The notes: generated from the letters alone by a model not told the origin. Shown: positions 26,851 through 36,862, counted from the stretch's first letter. The stretch: 64,000 bases of DNA from Phenylobacterium sp. (GCF_022402485.1 NZ_JAKRSA010000029.1:1-64000), one strand, 5' to 3'. A program made the numbers and translations.

Positions 26851-28293
26851 CTAGGTCTTGCCTGGCCCCACTCCCGGCGAGGCGATGGCGGGGTCACTGG
26901 ACAGGGTCTCAATTACCGGCGCGGTGTCATAGAGGGCGTCGCGCTCATCCAGTTCCCGGCGGATCTCGCCGTGACGTTCTTCGCCGAGCTTGTAGCCGAT
27001 GAAGCAGAGCCCTCCGACCGCGACAAAGAAGATCGGGCCAATCAGGAAGGCCAGTTCAAGCCCGCGCACGGCCTCAGGGGTGTTCACCGCCCCTTGGGTG
27101 GCGTTGTAGCCCACGCGGTCGAGGACCGTGAAGGTCAGGAACACCGCAAAGGCACCGGAGATCTTCGAGGTCAGGGTGGTGATGGCATAGAGCAGGCCTG
27201 AGCGCTCCTTGCCCTGTTCCAGACGCACTTCGTCGGCGACATCGGCGGTCATCGCCCGTGTCAGCACCTGGAAGCCGGCTGCGAGGAAGCCGGCAGTAAA
27301 CATCTGGAAGGCGCCGATCATCATGTCGCCCTTGGGCAGGAAAGGCAGAACCACCAGGGCCGCGGCATAGCCGGAGGTGGCGACCATCACCGCCCGGTGT
27401 TTGCCGATCTTCATGGCCAGCCGACCCAGCAGCGGCGCCCCGCCGAAGCCGGCAAGGATGTAAACTGCCAGCAAGGCGCTGGCCTGGCTGGTGGTGAAGC
27501 CCCGGGAGTCGGTGAAGAAGAAAATGTAGAGCGCGCTCATCCAGCCGGGGCCAAGCGACAGGCAGAGGTCGGCCAGGACGATCCGGCCCATGGAGGGCCG
27601 GGCGACCAGTCGCCAGTATTCCTTCAGCTGGAACTTCTGCTGGCCTGGCACATCAGGGCTGATCCGCTCCGGCGTCAGGGCGACGACGAACCACACTGCC
27701 AGGGGGGTGAGGATCAGGACGAACCAGCCCATGGCTGGCACGCCCTCGGATTCAGGCCGACCGAGACCCGAGACAATAAAGGGCATCCCCAGCACCAGAA
27801 GGGCACCCAGCACACCCACAGCGGTCATGATGGCGAACACCCGGGAGCGGTCATTGTACCGCGGTGCCAGGGTCGCGGCCCAGGCGGCGTGGGACAGGTG
27901 CAGGATGGAGGTGCCGATATAGAGGACCAGGAGCCAGAAAATCAGTCCGCCAACGCTGCCGGTGGGGGAGATGAACAGCATGATGACCGCCAGCATCAGG
28001 ACCGGTGCCCCGATTACCGTCCATAGGCGGTAGCGCCCGAACCGCGTTCGGGTCCGGTCCATGGCCAGGCCCAGCAGCGGGTCCAAGGGAATGTCGATCA
28101 ACCGCACAAAGGCAAAGGCCGAGCCCACCGCCAGCAGGCTGATGCCGATCTCGCTGGCGAAGTGCCGAGGCAGGTAAACCGACATGGCGATGCCCAGGGC
28201 CGACAGGGGCAGGCTGGTGCAGGCAAAAGCCAGGATCGTCGACAGTTTCAGCTGTTGCGCAGATGACGGCGCGGCTGCGTCGGTATGGGCCAC
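26851..28293 (-). CDS. GPH-type (MelB-like) MFS sugar transporter
   Basis: A 480-residue membrane protein with about 12 hydrophobic helices. The motifs DIPLDPLLGLAMDRTRTRFGRYR in the first half and the layout of the second half match the glycoside-pentoside-hexuronide:cation symporters. It would take up a glycoside or related compound with protons or sodium. It is convergent with mrp and stands alone on its strand, so the substrate cannot be inferred from neighbours. Confidence 0.85.
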   Translation of the reverse strand: MAHTDAAAPSSAQQLKLSTILAFACTSLPLSALGIAMSVYLPRHFASEIGISLLAVGSAFAFVRLIDIPLDPLLGLAMDRTRTRFGRYRLWTVIGAPVLMLAVIMLFISPTGSVGGLIFWLLVLYIGTSILHLSHAAWAATLAPRYNDRSRVFAIMTAVGVLGALLVLGMPFIVSGLGRPESEGVPAMGWFVLILTPLAVWFVVALTPERISPDVPGQQKFQLKEYWRLVARPSMGRIVLADLCLSLGPGWMSALYIFFFTDSRGFTTSQASALLAVYILAGFGGAPLLGRLAMKIGKHRAVMVATSGYAAALVVLPFLPKGDMMIGAFQMFTAGFLAAGFQVLTRAMTADVADEVRLEQGKERSGLLYAITTLTSKISGAFAVFLTFTVLDRVGYNATQGAVNTPEAVRGLELAFLIGPIFFVAVGGLCFIGYKLGEERHGEIRRELDERDALYDTAPVIETLSSDPAIASPGVGPGKT

Positions 28294-28403
28294 TTTGGCG
28301 TCTCCCCAGATCTGTGGTGACGCCTCTGACGGGCGTTATCCGTGAGCCTTAGGTTACGCGTGATCACCTAGGGCAAGGCAAGGCCCATTTCGGTCGCGGG
28401 CCC

Positions 28404-28438
28404 AAAAGAAAATGGGCGGCCCCCGGGGGAGCCGCCCA
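28404..28438 (-). terminator. Terminator after the SDR gene
   Basis: TGGGCGGC and GCCGCCCA (28413-28438) form an eight-base stem, and the minus-strand sequence then runs into TTTTCTTTT. It lies about 25 bases after the SDR stop. Confidence 0.82.
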
Positions 28439-28463
28439 TAATCAGGGTCCTTTCGGGGAGGCC

Positions 28464-29369
28464 TTAGCCCCCCGACAACTTGCGGAAGAATTTCTGGCTC
28501 TGCTCGCCGCCGCCGGCGTAGGCCTGTTGGCCCTCGGGATCGGCGATCTTGGACCAGTTGTCGCGGACTTCTTCGACCGACAGGCCGCCGTCGCCCAGAT
28601 AGACGCCTTCGGTCTCGTAGATGCGCGAGAGGGCGAAGGCCCCCGCGCCGGCGGTCAGGATGGCGCCGGTGGGCGCTTCTTCGGAGCAGAGATAGACCAC
28701 GCCCGGCGTCACATATTCCGGCTTCAGACGCTCCAGCACCGCCGGCGGCATCAGGTTCTCGGTCATGCGCGTGGCGGCCACGGGCGCGATGGCGTTGACG
28801 TGAATGTTGTTCTTGGCGCCCTCGAGACGCAGGGTGTTCATGAAGCCGATAATGCCGAGCTTGGCCGCCCCATAGTTGGACTGGCCGAAGTTGCCATAGA
28901 GGCCCGAGGACGAGGTGGTCACCACGATGCGGCCGTAGTTCTGCTCGCGCATGATGTCCCAGACGGCCTTGGCCGGCTTGACGGTGCCCATCAGGTGGAC
29001 GTTCATCACCAGCTCGAAGTCGGCGATTTCCATCTTGGCGAAGGACTTGTCGCGCAGGATGCCGGCATTGGCGATCAGGATGTCGATCCGGCCCCACTGG
29101 TCCATGGCCTGCTTGACCATCAGGGCCACGCCCGCGTCGTCGGTGACCGAGGAGCCGTTGGCGATGGCTTCGCCGCCCGCGGCCTTGATCTCGGCGACCA
29201 CGGCGTCGGCTGCGGCCGAGGAGCCCCCCGAACCATCCACCGAACCGCCCAGGTCGTTGACCACCACCTTGGCCCCGCGCCGCGCCAGTTCCAGAGCGTG
29301 CTGCCGGCCAAGCCCGCCGCCTGCGCCCGTCACAATGGCCACTTTGCCGTCGAAGCGGATGTCCGCCAT
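28464..29369 (-). CDS. Short-chain dehydrogenase, peroxisomal-multifunctional-enzyme type
   Basis: A 301-residue SDR with the nucleotide motif TGAGGGLG (residues 15-22), NAG at NANAG-like ILIANAG, catalytic Ser in VTTSSSGLYG, and YxxxK in YGAAKLG. The opening RFDGKVAIVTGAGGGLGRQHALELARRGAKVVVNDLGG and the length match the (3R)-hydroxyacyl-CoA dehydrogenase part of MFE-2/FOX2. It probably oxidises a 3-hydroxyacyl-CoA with NAD. It is monocistronic with its own terminator. Confidence 0.87.
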   Translation of the reverse strand: MADIRFDGKVAIVTGAGGGLGRQHALELARRGAKVVVNDLGGSVDGSGGSSAAADAVVAEIKAAGGEAIANGSSVTDDAGVALMVKQAMDQWGRIDILIANAGILRDKSFAKMEIADFELVMNVHLMGTVKPAKAVWDIMREQNYGRIVVTTSSSGLYGNFGQSNYGAAKLGIIGFMNTLRLEGAKNNIHVNAIAPVAATRMTENLMPPAVLERLKPEYVTPGVVYLCSEEAPTGAILTAGAGAFALSRIYETEGVYLGDGGLSVEEVRDNWSKIADPEGQQAYAGGGEQSQKFFRKLSGG

Positions 29370-29450
29370 GGAAGTCTCCCAAAGTCAGGTGAAGGAATTG
29401 GCGCGGTTGTGCGCGGCGACCCTTTCCCCGTCAAGGCGTTGGTGCGCGGC

Positions 29451-30425
29451 CTAAGCCCCAGGAACCGCCTGGGCTGCAGCGGCCTGGACGGGCCGCAGGA
29501 ACTTCACCAGCACCCGTTGGCCCACCAGGAAGGGTGCGCCTTGGGCGCTGACCACAACCTCCACCACCCGTTCGTCGGCCCGCTGGGCAGGATCATCGGA
29601 GACCAGTTTCCGGGCCCCGAAAACTGCAGCGCGGCGCAGGACCAGGCCCTTGAACGTCTGGGTCGGATCGGCTTCCGAGGCGATCTCCACGCTCTGGCCC
29701 AGGCTCACATGGGGCAGGGCGCCCTCGGCGATCTCGGCCCGGACGATGCGCTGGCCGGTGGGCTCCAGGTCAAACATGTTGGAGACATTCAGGGTCGAGG
29801 CACCGGAGCCGGGATTGGCGTAGCGGCGCACGATCACCCCGTCGGCCGGCGCCCGGATCATGGTCAGTTCCAGATTGTAACCAGCTTCCGCCAGCCGTGC
29901 CTCGGCCGTGGCCACAGCCGCCCGCTGAGCCCTGAGCCTGGCCTCGCCCTGGCGGATCACATCCCGGGCCTGATCCAGGCGTTGTCCGGCGACGAAGTTG
30001 GACGCCGACAGGCTGTCCAGGCGGTCAAACTCGCGGCTGGCGGTGGCAATCTCCACCTGGGTCAGGGCGATCTGGGCGCGGGCCTGCTCGAGCTCGGCCC
30101 TGACCCGAGCCGCCGACAGGCGCTGTTCGTCATCCTCCAGGCGGGCGAGGATCTGCCCCTCCTGGACGCTGTCGCCTTCCTGGACCAGGACCTCGCGGAC
30201 GATGCCAGCGCTGCGGGCGGCGACCTGGATCAGGCCGCCCTCCACGTCGGCCTTGCCGTTGGCGATGGCCACATAGGGGCTGAGCGGTGCGGCCTTCTCG
30301 GCGGCCATGGCGGCCTCGGCCTTTTGGGCCTGGCGTTGACTGTTGAAGACCAGACCGCCGCCGACCAGCAGCATCAGGCCAGCAATGACGATCCAGAAGA
30401 CGGGACGGCGCAATAGGGCGGGCAT
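29451..30425 (-). CDS. HlyD-type periplasmic adaptor of an ABC exporter
   Basis: A 324-residue membrane-fusion protein with an N-terminal transmembrane helix (about 10-27), a biotinyl-lipoyl half (VAARSAGIVREVLVQEGDSV), a long coiled-coil hairpin (about 90-185) and the second lipoyl half IRAPADGVIVRR. Such adaptors join an inner-membrane ABC transporter to an outer-membrane channel. It is the third gene of a permease-ATPase-adaptor operon, like DevBCA or MacAB sets. No outer-membrane factor gene is seen nearby. Confidence 0.88.
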   Translation of the reverse strand: MPALLRRPVFWIVIAGLMLLVGGGLVFNSQRQAQKAEAAMAAEKAAPLSPYVAIANGKADVEGGLIQVAARSAGIVREVLVQEGDSVQEGQILARLEDDEQRLSAARVRAELEQARAQIALTQVEIATASREFDRLDSLSASNFVAGQRLDQARDVIRQGEARLRAQRAAVATAEARLAEAGYNLELTMIRAPADGVIVRRYANPGSGASTLNVSNMFDLEPTGQRIVRAEIAEGALPHVSLGQSVEIASEADPTQTFKGLVLRRAAVFGARKLVSDDPAQRADERVVEVVVSAQGAPFLVGQRVLVKFLRPVQAAAAQAVPGA

Positions 30426-30428
30426 GGT

Positions 30429-31178
30429 TCAGGCCTCGATCAGAAGGGATTGGCGCGCGGTCTGCGCGCTGGAGGTGACGCGCCGGTCGTCGAGAATGGC
30501 GCCGTCCTCGATGTGGATGATGCGGTCGCCATAGGCTTCGAGCCTGGGGTCGTGGGTCACGCAGATCACGGCGGCCCCGTGGTCCTTGGCCGCCCGTTGC
30601 AGGAGCTTGATGACGATCTGGCCGTTCTCGCCGTCCAGGGCCGAGGTGGGCTCATCGGCAAACAGCAGGCGCGGGGCCTTGGCCAGCGCCCGGGCGATGG
30701 CCACCCGCTGCTTCTCGCCGCCCGACAGCTCCGAGGGCCGCTGGTTCAGCCGGTGGCCCAGACCCACCTCTTCCAGGGAGACGACGGCCCGGTCCCTGGC
30801 CTGCGATCGGGTGAGACCGGTGTGCTTGAGCACGGTGGTCACCTGTTCCAGGGCGGTGAGGGCTGAGAACAGATTGAAGCCCTGGAAGATGAAACCGCAG
30901 TGATCCAGGCGGAATTTGTCGATCTTGCCGGTGCGCAGGCCCCAGAGATCCTGGTCTAGAGCCTGGACCTGACCCGCGTCGGGTCGCAGCAGGCCAGACA
31001 GGCAGGCCACCAGGGTCGACTTGCCGGAGCCCGAAGGCCCCATGACCATGGTCAGGTCCCCGTGGCGGGCGTCGAAGTCCACCGACTTCAGCACCTCAAC
31101 ATAGGACCTTCCGGTCTTGAAGCGCTTGGACAGGCCCGTGGCCCGGATGGCGTCTTTTGGGTGCGGGACAGAGGTCAT
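30429..31178 (-). CDS. ABC exporter ATP-binding protein (LolD/MacB type)
   Basis: A 249-residue ATPase with Walker A GPSGSGKST, the signature LSGGEKQR and Walker B RLLFADEPTSALD. The sequence is of the LolD/MacB/DevA class that pairs with FtsX-type permeases. It starts four bases before the permease stop and ends three bases before the adaptor, so the three are translated together. Confidence 0.92.
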   Translation of the reverse strand: MTSVPHPKDAIRATGLSKRFKTGRSYVEVLKSVDFDARHGDLTMVMGPSGSGKSTLVACLSGLLRPDAGQVQALDQDLWGLRTGKIDKFRLDHCGFIFQGFNLFSALTALEQVTTVLKHTGLTRSQARDRAVVSLEEVGLGHRLNQRPSELSGGEKQRVAIARALAKAPRLLFADEPTSALDGENGQIVIKLLQRAAKDHGAAVICVTHDPRLEAYGDRIIHIEDGAILDDRRVTSSAQTARQSLLIEA

Positions 31179-32317
31179 CGCAGCAGGTCCGCCGGTTGGC
31201 TCTTGTTCAGGACGCCCAGGGACATCAGCCCCGAGGCCAGCGAAATGATGAGAAGCAGGACGGCCACACCCATCACCCAGCCCAGGGGAAAGCCCATGGG
31301 CAGACCCGCGCTCCGGGCCAGCAGGGAAACCAGGAAGGTGAACACCGCCGTGGCGGCTAGGCCGGCCAGCCCGACCCAGAAAGACAGCTCCAGCACGATC
31401 AGCCGCAGGGACCCCATGGAGACCCCAAGCGCCCTCAGGCTGGCAAACTCCTTGATGTTGGCCATGATCGCCCCGCGCAGGGTCTGGGAGGTGATGCCCA
31501 CCCCGATCAGGAAACCCAGAAAGACCGAGAAGCCGAGCATGATCCCGATGATCTGCTCCTGCATCAGGGCGGTCTCATTGGCCTTGGCCAGGTCCTGGCG
31601 GGTCCAGGCGCGGTAGCGGTCGCCGGCCACCGCATTGAGGTCGTCGCGGACCTGAGCGGCCCGGCTTGGATCCTTGATCTGGACCATCAATGGTCCGACC
31701 TTTTCCCCGTCATCGGCCATGCCCAGCAGACGAAGGGTGTCGCGGGACACCACCACCGAGGGCTGATTGATCGAGGGGTAGCCATCGAGAAAGGCGCGGA
31801 CGGTGACGGTCTTGCCGTTGATGGTCGCCTTGTCGTTCAGCTTGACCCCAAGCCTGGCCTGGGTGCTGCGGTCGATCACAGCGGCATAGGGCTCCAGCAG
31901 CGCAATCCGCACAGCCTCGGGATAGTCCACTGGCAGGGTGACGGCGCCTGGGATCGGATCGACGATGTTGATCTGGATCCACTCAGTGACCTGCTTCTCG
32001 CCGTCCCCTGGCGTGTTCATCCAGCGGCCCCCAGCCCCGTCGAGGCTGGCCACCTGGACCACTTCAGGATGCAGGTACATTTCGGGGGACAAGCGTCTGG
32101 GCAGGCCACTGGACCCGGAATTGATCAAGCTCTCCGACTTGGCGGGCAGGATCATCAGCTCGGCCCGTGACCGGTCGATGGTCGCCGTCGCCGCCTGGAC
32201 GATCCCGGTGAACATGCCGACCTGGGCCAGGATCAGCAGGCCCGAAAAGGCCAGGGCGATTACGGCGGCCAGGTAGCGACGCCATTCGTAAATCAATGTG
32301 GCCAAAGCCAGTGACAT
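31175..32317 (-). CDS. FtsX/MacB-type ABC exporter permease (DevC-like)
   Basis: A 380-residue permease with an N-terminal transmembrane helix (about 15-38), a large periplasmic domain, and three C-terminal helices starting near residue 255. The last part (FASLRALGVSMGSLRLIVLELSF) is the FtsX domain. It is the first gene of the operon. The transported molecule is unknown; relatives export glycolipids, peptides or drugs. Confidence 0.88.
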   Translation of the reverse strand: MSLALATLIYEWRRYLAAVIALAFSGLLILAQVGMFTGIVQAATATIDRSRAELMILPAKSESLINSGSSGLPRRLSPEMYLHPEVVQVASLDGAGGRWMNTPGDGEKQVTEWIQINIVDPIPGAVTLPVDYPEAVRIALLEPYAAVIDRSTQARLGVKLNDKATINGKTVTVRAFLDGYPSINQPSVVVSRDTLRLLGMADDGEKVGPLMVQIKDPSRAAQVRDDLNAVAGDRYRAWTRQDLAKANETALMQEQIIGIMLGFSVFLGFLIGVGITSQTLRGAIMANIKEFASLRALGVSMGSLRLIVLELSFWVGLAGLAATAVFTFLVSLLARSAGLPMGFPLGWVMGVAVLLLIISLASGLMSLGVLNKSQPADLLR

Positions 32318-32479
32318 GCCCGGTCCTCCTGGGCCTGAGAAGTGGCCGGACCGGGGCAGTAACCCAAGTTAATTCGAGGTAAGGCGGGGGCCTCGCCATA
32401 GCCAGCCGCCCCGCCGGCTGTTACCTCGGTGACAGTTGGGCCCATAGGGCCCAGTCCCCATTTTCAGGAGTGTTGATCG

Positions 32480-34552
32480 ATGAAATCAGCCCTGCTCGCC
32501 GCCTCCGCAACGGGGGTTTTTCTGTTTGGCCTCTCCGCCGGATCGGCAAAGGCCGATGAGGGGATGTGGACCTTCGACAACTTCCCTGCGGCCAAGGTCG
32601 AGGCCGCCTATGGGGTGAAGATCGATCAGCCGTGGCTCGACAAGGTCAAGGCGGCCTCCATTCGCCTGACCAATGGCTGTTCGGCCTCGGTGGTGTCTGG
32701 CCAGGGCCTCGTCCTGACCAATCATCACTGTGTGGTCGACTGCATTCAGGACCTCTCGAGCGCGGAGACCGACTATGTGCAGGACGGGTTTCTGACCACG
32801 GCCCGGGAGCAGGAACGCAAGTGCCCCGGCCAGCAGGCCGAGATTCTGACCGAGATCACCGATGTCACCGACACCATCCGCGCCGCTGGCGCGGGTCTGA
32901 CGGGTCAGGCCTTCAACCGCGCCCGGGACGCCGCTGTAGCCAAGCTGGAGCATGAGTCCTGCGCCGGCGATGACCGGTTCCGTTGTCAGGTGGTCAGCCT
33001 TTATCGTGGGGGCCAGTACAAGCTCTACAGATACCGGCGTTATGATGATGTCCGCCTGGTGTTCGCGCCGGAAATCGCCACGGCCTTCTTCGGCGGCGAT
33101 CCCGACAATTTCAACTTCCCCCGCTTCAATCTCGATGTGGCCTTCCTGCGCCTTTATGAGGACGGCAAAGGGGTCGAGACGCCCCAGCACCTGACCTGGG
33201 TGAGCCGGGCGCCGCAGGAGGGGGAGGCGACTTTTGTCTCGGGCAATCCCGGCTCCACCAGCCGACTACTGACCGTGGCCCAGCTGGAGACCCTCCGGGA
33301 CCTGGCCATCCCGGTCGGCCAGCTGCAGCGGTCGGAGCTGCGCGGTCGGCTGATCGCATTTTCTGAGATCAGTGCCGAGAACAAGCGGGTCGCTACCGAT
33401 CCGCTGTTTGGAGTTGAGAACAGCTTCAAGGTCTTCTTTGGCCGTCAGTTCGCCTTGAACGATGCGGCCTTCATGGACGCCAAGCGCGCGGCCGAGGCTG
33501 AACTGAAGGCTAAGGTCGCTGCAGATCCCGCCCTGGCCCTTCAGATCGGCGACCCCTGGAGCGAGATCGAGGCGGCTCAGGGGGCCTATGCCGAACACTT
33601 CCTGCCCTATCGCCAGATCGAGTCCGCCGCCGGTGGGGCATCTGATCTGTTTGGCTATGCCCGCGCCCTGGTCCGCGCCGCCCAGGAGCGGACCAAGCCC
33701 AATACCGAGCGGCTGCCGGAGTATTCAGAAGCCCGCCTGGCTCTGCTGGAGAAGCGTCTGCTGGACGCTCGACCGGTGGATAAGGATCTGGAGGCGCTCT
33801 ATCTGCGCTTCTGGCTGTCCAAGACCCGGGAGTACCTGACCACCGACCACCCCGCCGTTCAGCAGCTTCTGGGTGCCCAAAGCCCCGAGGGTCTCGCTGA
33901 GGCCCTGACCACGTCGCGGTTGGACGACCCGGCGGTGCGTAAGGCGCTGTGGGAGGGCGGTCTGGCTGCGATCGAAGCGTCTGAAGATCCCATGATCCAG
34001 CTGGCCTTGCGCATGGATCCCCTGGCCCGGGAGGTCCGAGAGGTCTGGGAAACCGAGGTTGACGCGCCCACCGCCCGGGCCGCCGAGCGGGTCGCCGCCG
34101 CCCGCTTCGCGGCCTATGGGGACGAGGTCTATCCCGACGCCACCTTCACCCTGCGTCTGTCCTATGGTCAGGTTCAGGGCTGGACCCACCGGGGCCGGAC
34201 CATCCCCTCGACCACCACCTTCTCCGGCCTCTATCAGCGGGCGACGGGCGCTGCGCCCTATGCCCTGGCACCGCGCTGGATCGCTGCCAAGGACAAGCTG
34301 AACCCCGATACGGTCTACAACTTCGTCACCACCAACGACATCATCGGCGGCAATTCCGGCTCGCCCGTGGTCAATGCCAAGGGGGAAGTCCTGGGGACGG
34401 CCTTTGACGGCAATATCCATTCCCTGGGTGGCGACTATGGCTATGACGGGACGATCAACCGCACGGTGGTGGCGGCCACGTCAGCAGCCACTGAGGCCCT
34501 GGAAAAGGTCTATGGCCTGACCGGGCTGATCGACGAACTGAAGGGCCGATAA
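32480..34552 (+). CDS. S46 dipeptidyl-peptidase (DPP7/DPP11 type)
   Basis: A 690-residue exported serine peptidase. The signal peptide ends at about residue 25 (SAKA) and is followed by the family start DEGMWTFDNFP. The catalytic triad is visible as the His in LTNHHCV (82 or 83), the Asp in FNLDVAFLRLY and the Ser in GGNSGSPVVN. These enzymes remove dipeptides from N-termini in the periplasm. Whether it prefers acidic (DPP11) or hydrophobic (DPP7) residues depends on a position near the C-terminus that I cannot align reliably. Confidence 0.92.
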   Translation: MKSALLAASATGVFLFGLSAGSAKADEGMWTFDNFPAAKVEAAYGVKIDQPWLDKVKAASIRLTNGCSASVVSGQGLVLTNHHCVVDCIQDLSSAETDYVQDGFLTTAREQERKCPGQQAEILTEITDVTDTIRAAGAGLTGQAFNRARDAAVAKLEHESCAGDDRFRCQVVSLYRGGQYKLYRYRRYDDVRLVFAPEIATAFFGGDPDNFNFPRFNLDVAFLRLYEDGKGVETPQHLTWVSRAPQEGEATFVSGNPGSTSRLLTVAQLETLRDLAIPVGQLQRSELRGRLIAFSEISAENKRVATDPLFGVENSFKVFFGRQFALNDAAFMDAKRAAEAELKAKVAADPALALQIGDPWSEIEAAQGAYAEHFLPYRQIESAAGGASDLFGYARALVRAAQERTKPNTERLPEYSEARLALLEKRLLDARPVDKDLEALYLRFWLSKTREYLTTDHPAVQQLLGAQSPEGLAEALTTSRLDDPAVRKALWEGGLAAIEASEDPMIQLALRMDPLAREVREVWETEVDAPTARAAERVAAARFAAYGDEVYPDATFTLRLSYGQVQGWTHRGRTIPSTTTFSGLYQRATGAAPYALAPRWIAAKDKLNPDTVYNFVTTNDIIGGNSGSPVVNAKGEVLGTAFDGNIHSLGGDYGYDGTINRTVVAATSAATEALEKVYGLTGLIDELKGR

Positions 34553-34563
34553 GCTCTCGTCAG

Positions 34564-34589
34564 TGGGCGGGGTCCTTGGATCCCGCCCA
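34564..34589. terminator. Hairpin between convergent S46 and dedA genes
   Basis: TGGGCGGG and CCCGCCCA form a perfect eight-base stem ten bases past the S46 stop. There is no clear T-tract on either strand, so it may be a weak bidirectional terminator or an mRNA end stabiliser. Confidence 0.45.
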
Positions 34590-34619
34590 TAGCCCTATCC
34601 TAGCCGGTGGCAGCTGTCG

Positions 34620-35276
34620 TCAGAGACCGGGCACGTCGAGAATGGGCGCCCGGCGCTTGGCCCGCTTGCGCAGCAGTCGCCAGCCGATCATGCCCACGCC
34701 GCCGGCCAGGATCAGGGCGATGATCCCCAGGGTGAGGGGATCGAAGCGGTCGAAGATCTTCAACTGCTCCAGCCCCTTGGCGGTCAGATAGCCTGGCGCG
34801 AGCGCGGCAAAGACCCAGATCACCGCTGAGGCCACATTGGCCACCTGGAAGTCGCGGGTGGGCATCCGCAGCATGCCGACGACGGCCGGCACAAAGGCGC
34901 GCATGGGGCCGATAAAGCGCCCGGCATAGACCGAAATGACCCCATAACGGCGGCAATAGAGCCGGGTCAGGGCAAACTGGCGTCGGTAACGTTTCAGCCA
35001 CCGGTGGCGCAGCACCCGCATGCCCAGCTTCTGTCCGATGAAGAAGGAGATGGCATCGCCAAGAATGGCCCCGATGATGCAGCCAATCAGCACCGATACC
35101 GGATCGAGGACCCCTGTGGCCAGGAGACCGCCGGTGAGCACCAGCAAGGGGGTAGCCGGCACAAACGCGCCGATGATCACCAGGGACTCCAGCATGATGA
35201 ACAGGCCCAGGATCAGGCCCGCCCACCCTTGATTGGTGCGGATGAAGTCCGCGACCGCCTCGAGCATGGCTTCCAT
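34620..35276 (-). CDS. DedA-family membrane protein
   Basis: A 218-residue protein with about five hydrophobic helices and the DedA/SNARE-associated pattern, including GAILGDAISFFIGQKLG and GRFIGPMRAFVPAVVGMLRM. Members are linked to lipid carrier recycling and membrane homeostasis. The ATG at 35276 has GGGGA upstream; the frame extends to a TTG at 35315 without similarity. The 308 bases between this start and nupC hold the two divergent promoters, which I cannot pin down. Confidence 0.87.
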   Translation of the reverse strand: MEAMLEAVADFIRTNQGWAGLILGLFIMLESLVIIGAFVPATPLLVLTGGLLATGVLDPVSVLIGCIIGAILGDAISFFIGQKLGMRVLRHRWLKRYRRQFALTRLYCRRYGVISVYAGRFIGPMRAFVPAVVGMLRMPTRDFQVANVASAVIWVFAALAPGYLTAKGLEQLKIFDRFDPLTLGIIALILAGGVGMIGWRLLRKRAKRRAPILDVPGL

Positions 35277-35584
35277 CAACACGTCCCCGGTGGCGTTTGG
35301 GTCTTCATGACCCAACGTAGCGTCATCCTATCGGCTACTGGCAAAATCTGTCGTTGAGTTAAAGGCTAAGTGAGCGCTGGACCGACGATGTTGCGCTCGC
35401 GCCACAATCGTCAGCAGGCCATACCGCCGTCGTCCTTGCCGGGCTCGTGCCTGGGTGCCCCAGCCATATCAATGGCGGGCAAGGTGGTGTTCTCAAGCCC
35501 TCCGCCCTTGCGCCGAGCGGGGGGTTCATCTTCAAGGAAGGGGACGAAGCCGCAGCGACTCAGGCGCGGGCTTGAGGAGGCTAG

Positions 35585-36862
35585 ATGTTCCAACTGGAAA
35601 ACGCCCAGAGCCTGGTGGGGCTCGGCCTGATCCTTCTGGTCTGCTGGGCGCTGTCTGAGGACCGTTCGCGGTTCCCCTGGCGTCTGGCCCTGGGGGCCGT
35701 GGCCCTGCAAATCGTTCTGGTGGTCATGTTGTTTGGCCTTCCAGGTGCCCGCGCTGTGGTGCGCGGGATCAATGCCGGGGTCGATGGCCTGGCTGCAGCC
35801 ACGGCGAAGGGGACCCAGTTCGTCTTCGGCTATATGGCCGGCGGCGCTCAGCCCTATCCCGTGGCAGACCCCGGTGCCCTGTTCATCTTCGCTTTCCAGG
35901 TGCTGCCGCTGATCCTGGTGATCTCGGCGCTCTCGGCCCTGCTCTGGCACTGGAAGATCCTGAAGTGGATCACACAAGGCTTCGGTTTTGTGTTCCAGAA
36001 AACCATGGGCTTAGGGGGGGCTTCGGCCCTGGCCGTGGCAGTAAACATCTTCCTGGGCATGATCGAGAGCCCCATCGTCATCCGCGCCTATCTGGACAAG
36101 CTGACCCGCTCAGAGGTGTTCCTGATGATCGTCGTGGGCCTGGCCACTGTCGCCGGGTCGACCATGGTGGCCTACGCCACCATCCTGCGTGAGGTGCTGC
36201 CCAACGCCGCCGCCCACGTGCTGGTGGCCTCCATCGTTTCGGCCCCGGCCGGCGTCTTGCTGGCCCGGATCATGATCCCGGAGAAGAAAGGGCAGGGGGG
36301 CTATTTCGCCGACTATGGGTCGCTGCTGAAATACGACTCCTCTATCGACGCCATCTCCAAGGGCACGATGGACGGCCTCACCGTGGCCCTGAACATCTCG
36401 GCCATCCTGATCGTGTTCGTGTCCTTTGTGGCCATCGGCAACGGTCTGCTCAGCGTCTTTCCTGACGTGATGGGGGCACCCTTGACCATCGAGCGGGTCC
36501 TGGGGGTGGTCTTTGCGCCCCTGGCCTGGCTGATCGGCGTGCCCTGGTCTGAGGCGCCTCAGGCAGGCTACCTGCTGGGCGTCAAGCTGATGCTGACCGA
36601 GTTCATCGCCTTCATCCAGTTGGGCGGCGTCCCGGCCGGTGACATGAGCGAGCGCACCCGCATGATCATGACCTATGCGCTGTGCGGTTTCGCCAATATC
36701 GGCTCTGTGGGGATCACGGTCACCGGCATGGGGGTCCTGATGCCCGAGCGCCGCCAGGAGATCATCGGCATGGTCTGGAAAGCCCTGCTGGCCGGCTTCC
36801 TGGCCACCTGCATGACCGCCGCGGTGGTCGGCGCCATGCCCCGGCAGCTGTTTGGGCTCTAG
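35585..36862 (+). CDS. nupC: Concentrative nucleoside transporter (NupC family)
   Basis: A 425-residue membrane protein with the CNT-family motifs GLGGASALAVAVNIFLGMIESPIVI, GLATVAGSTMVAYATI and the C-terminal EFIAFIQLG and YALCGFANIGSVGI. It imports nucleosides with a cation. The ATG at 35585 has GGAGG upstream. It diverges from dedA and is followed by a GST gene after 60 bases. Confidence 0.93.
   Translation: MFQLENAQSLVGLGLILLVCWALSEDRSRFPWRLALGAVALQIVLVVMLFGLPGARAVVRGINAGVDGLAAATAKGTQFVFGYMAGGAQPYPVADPGALFIFAFQVLPLILVISALSALLWHWKILKWITQGFGFVFQKTMGLGGASALAVAVNIFLGMIESPIVIRAYLDKLTRSEVFLMIVVGLATVAGSTMVAYATILREVLPNAAAHVLVASIVSAPAGVLLARIMIPEKKGQGGYFADYGSLLKYDSSIDAISKGTMDGLTVALNISAILIVFVSFVAIGNGLLSVFPDVMGAPLTIERVLGVVFAPLAWLIGVPWSEAPQAGYLLGVKLMLTEFIAFIQLGGVPAGDMSERTRMIMTYALCGFANIGSVGITVTGMGVLMPERRQEIIGMVWKALLAGFLATCMTAAVVGAMPRQLFGL

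Noticed and set aside
28354..29382. 342-codon frame on the same strand as the SDR gene but in another reading frame
   Set aside because: It is Arg/Gly-rich low complexity and overlaps the SDR entirely; SDR motifs occur only in the 28464-29369 frame.
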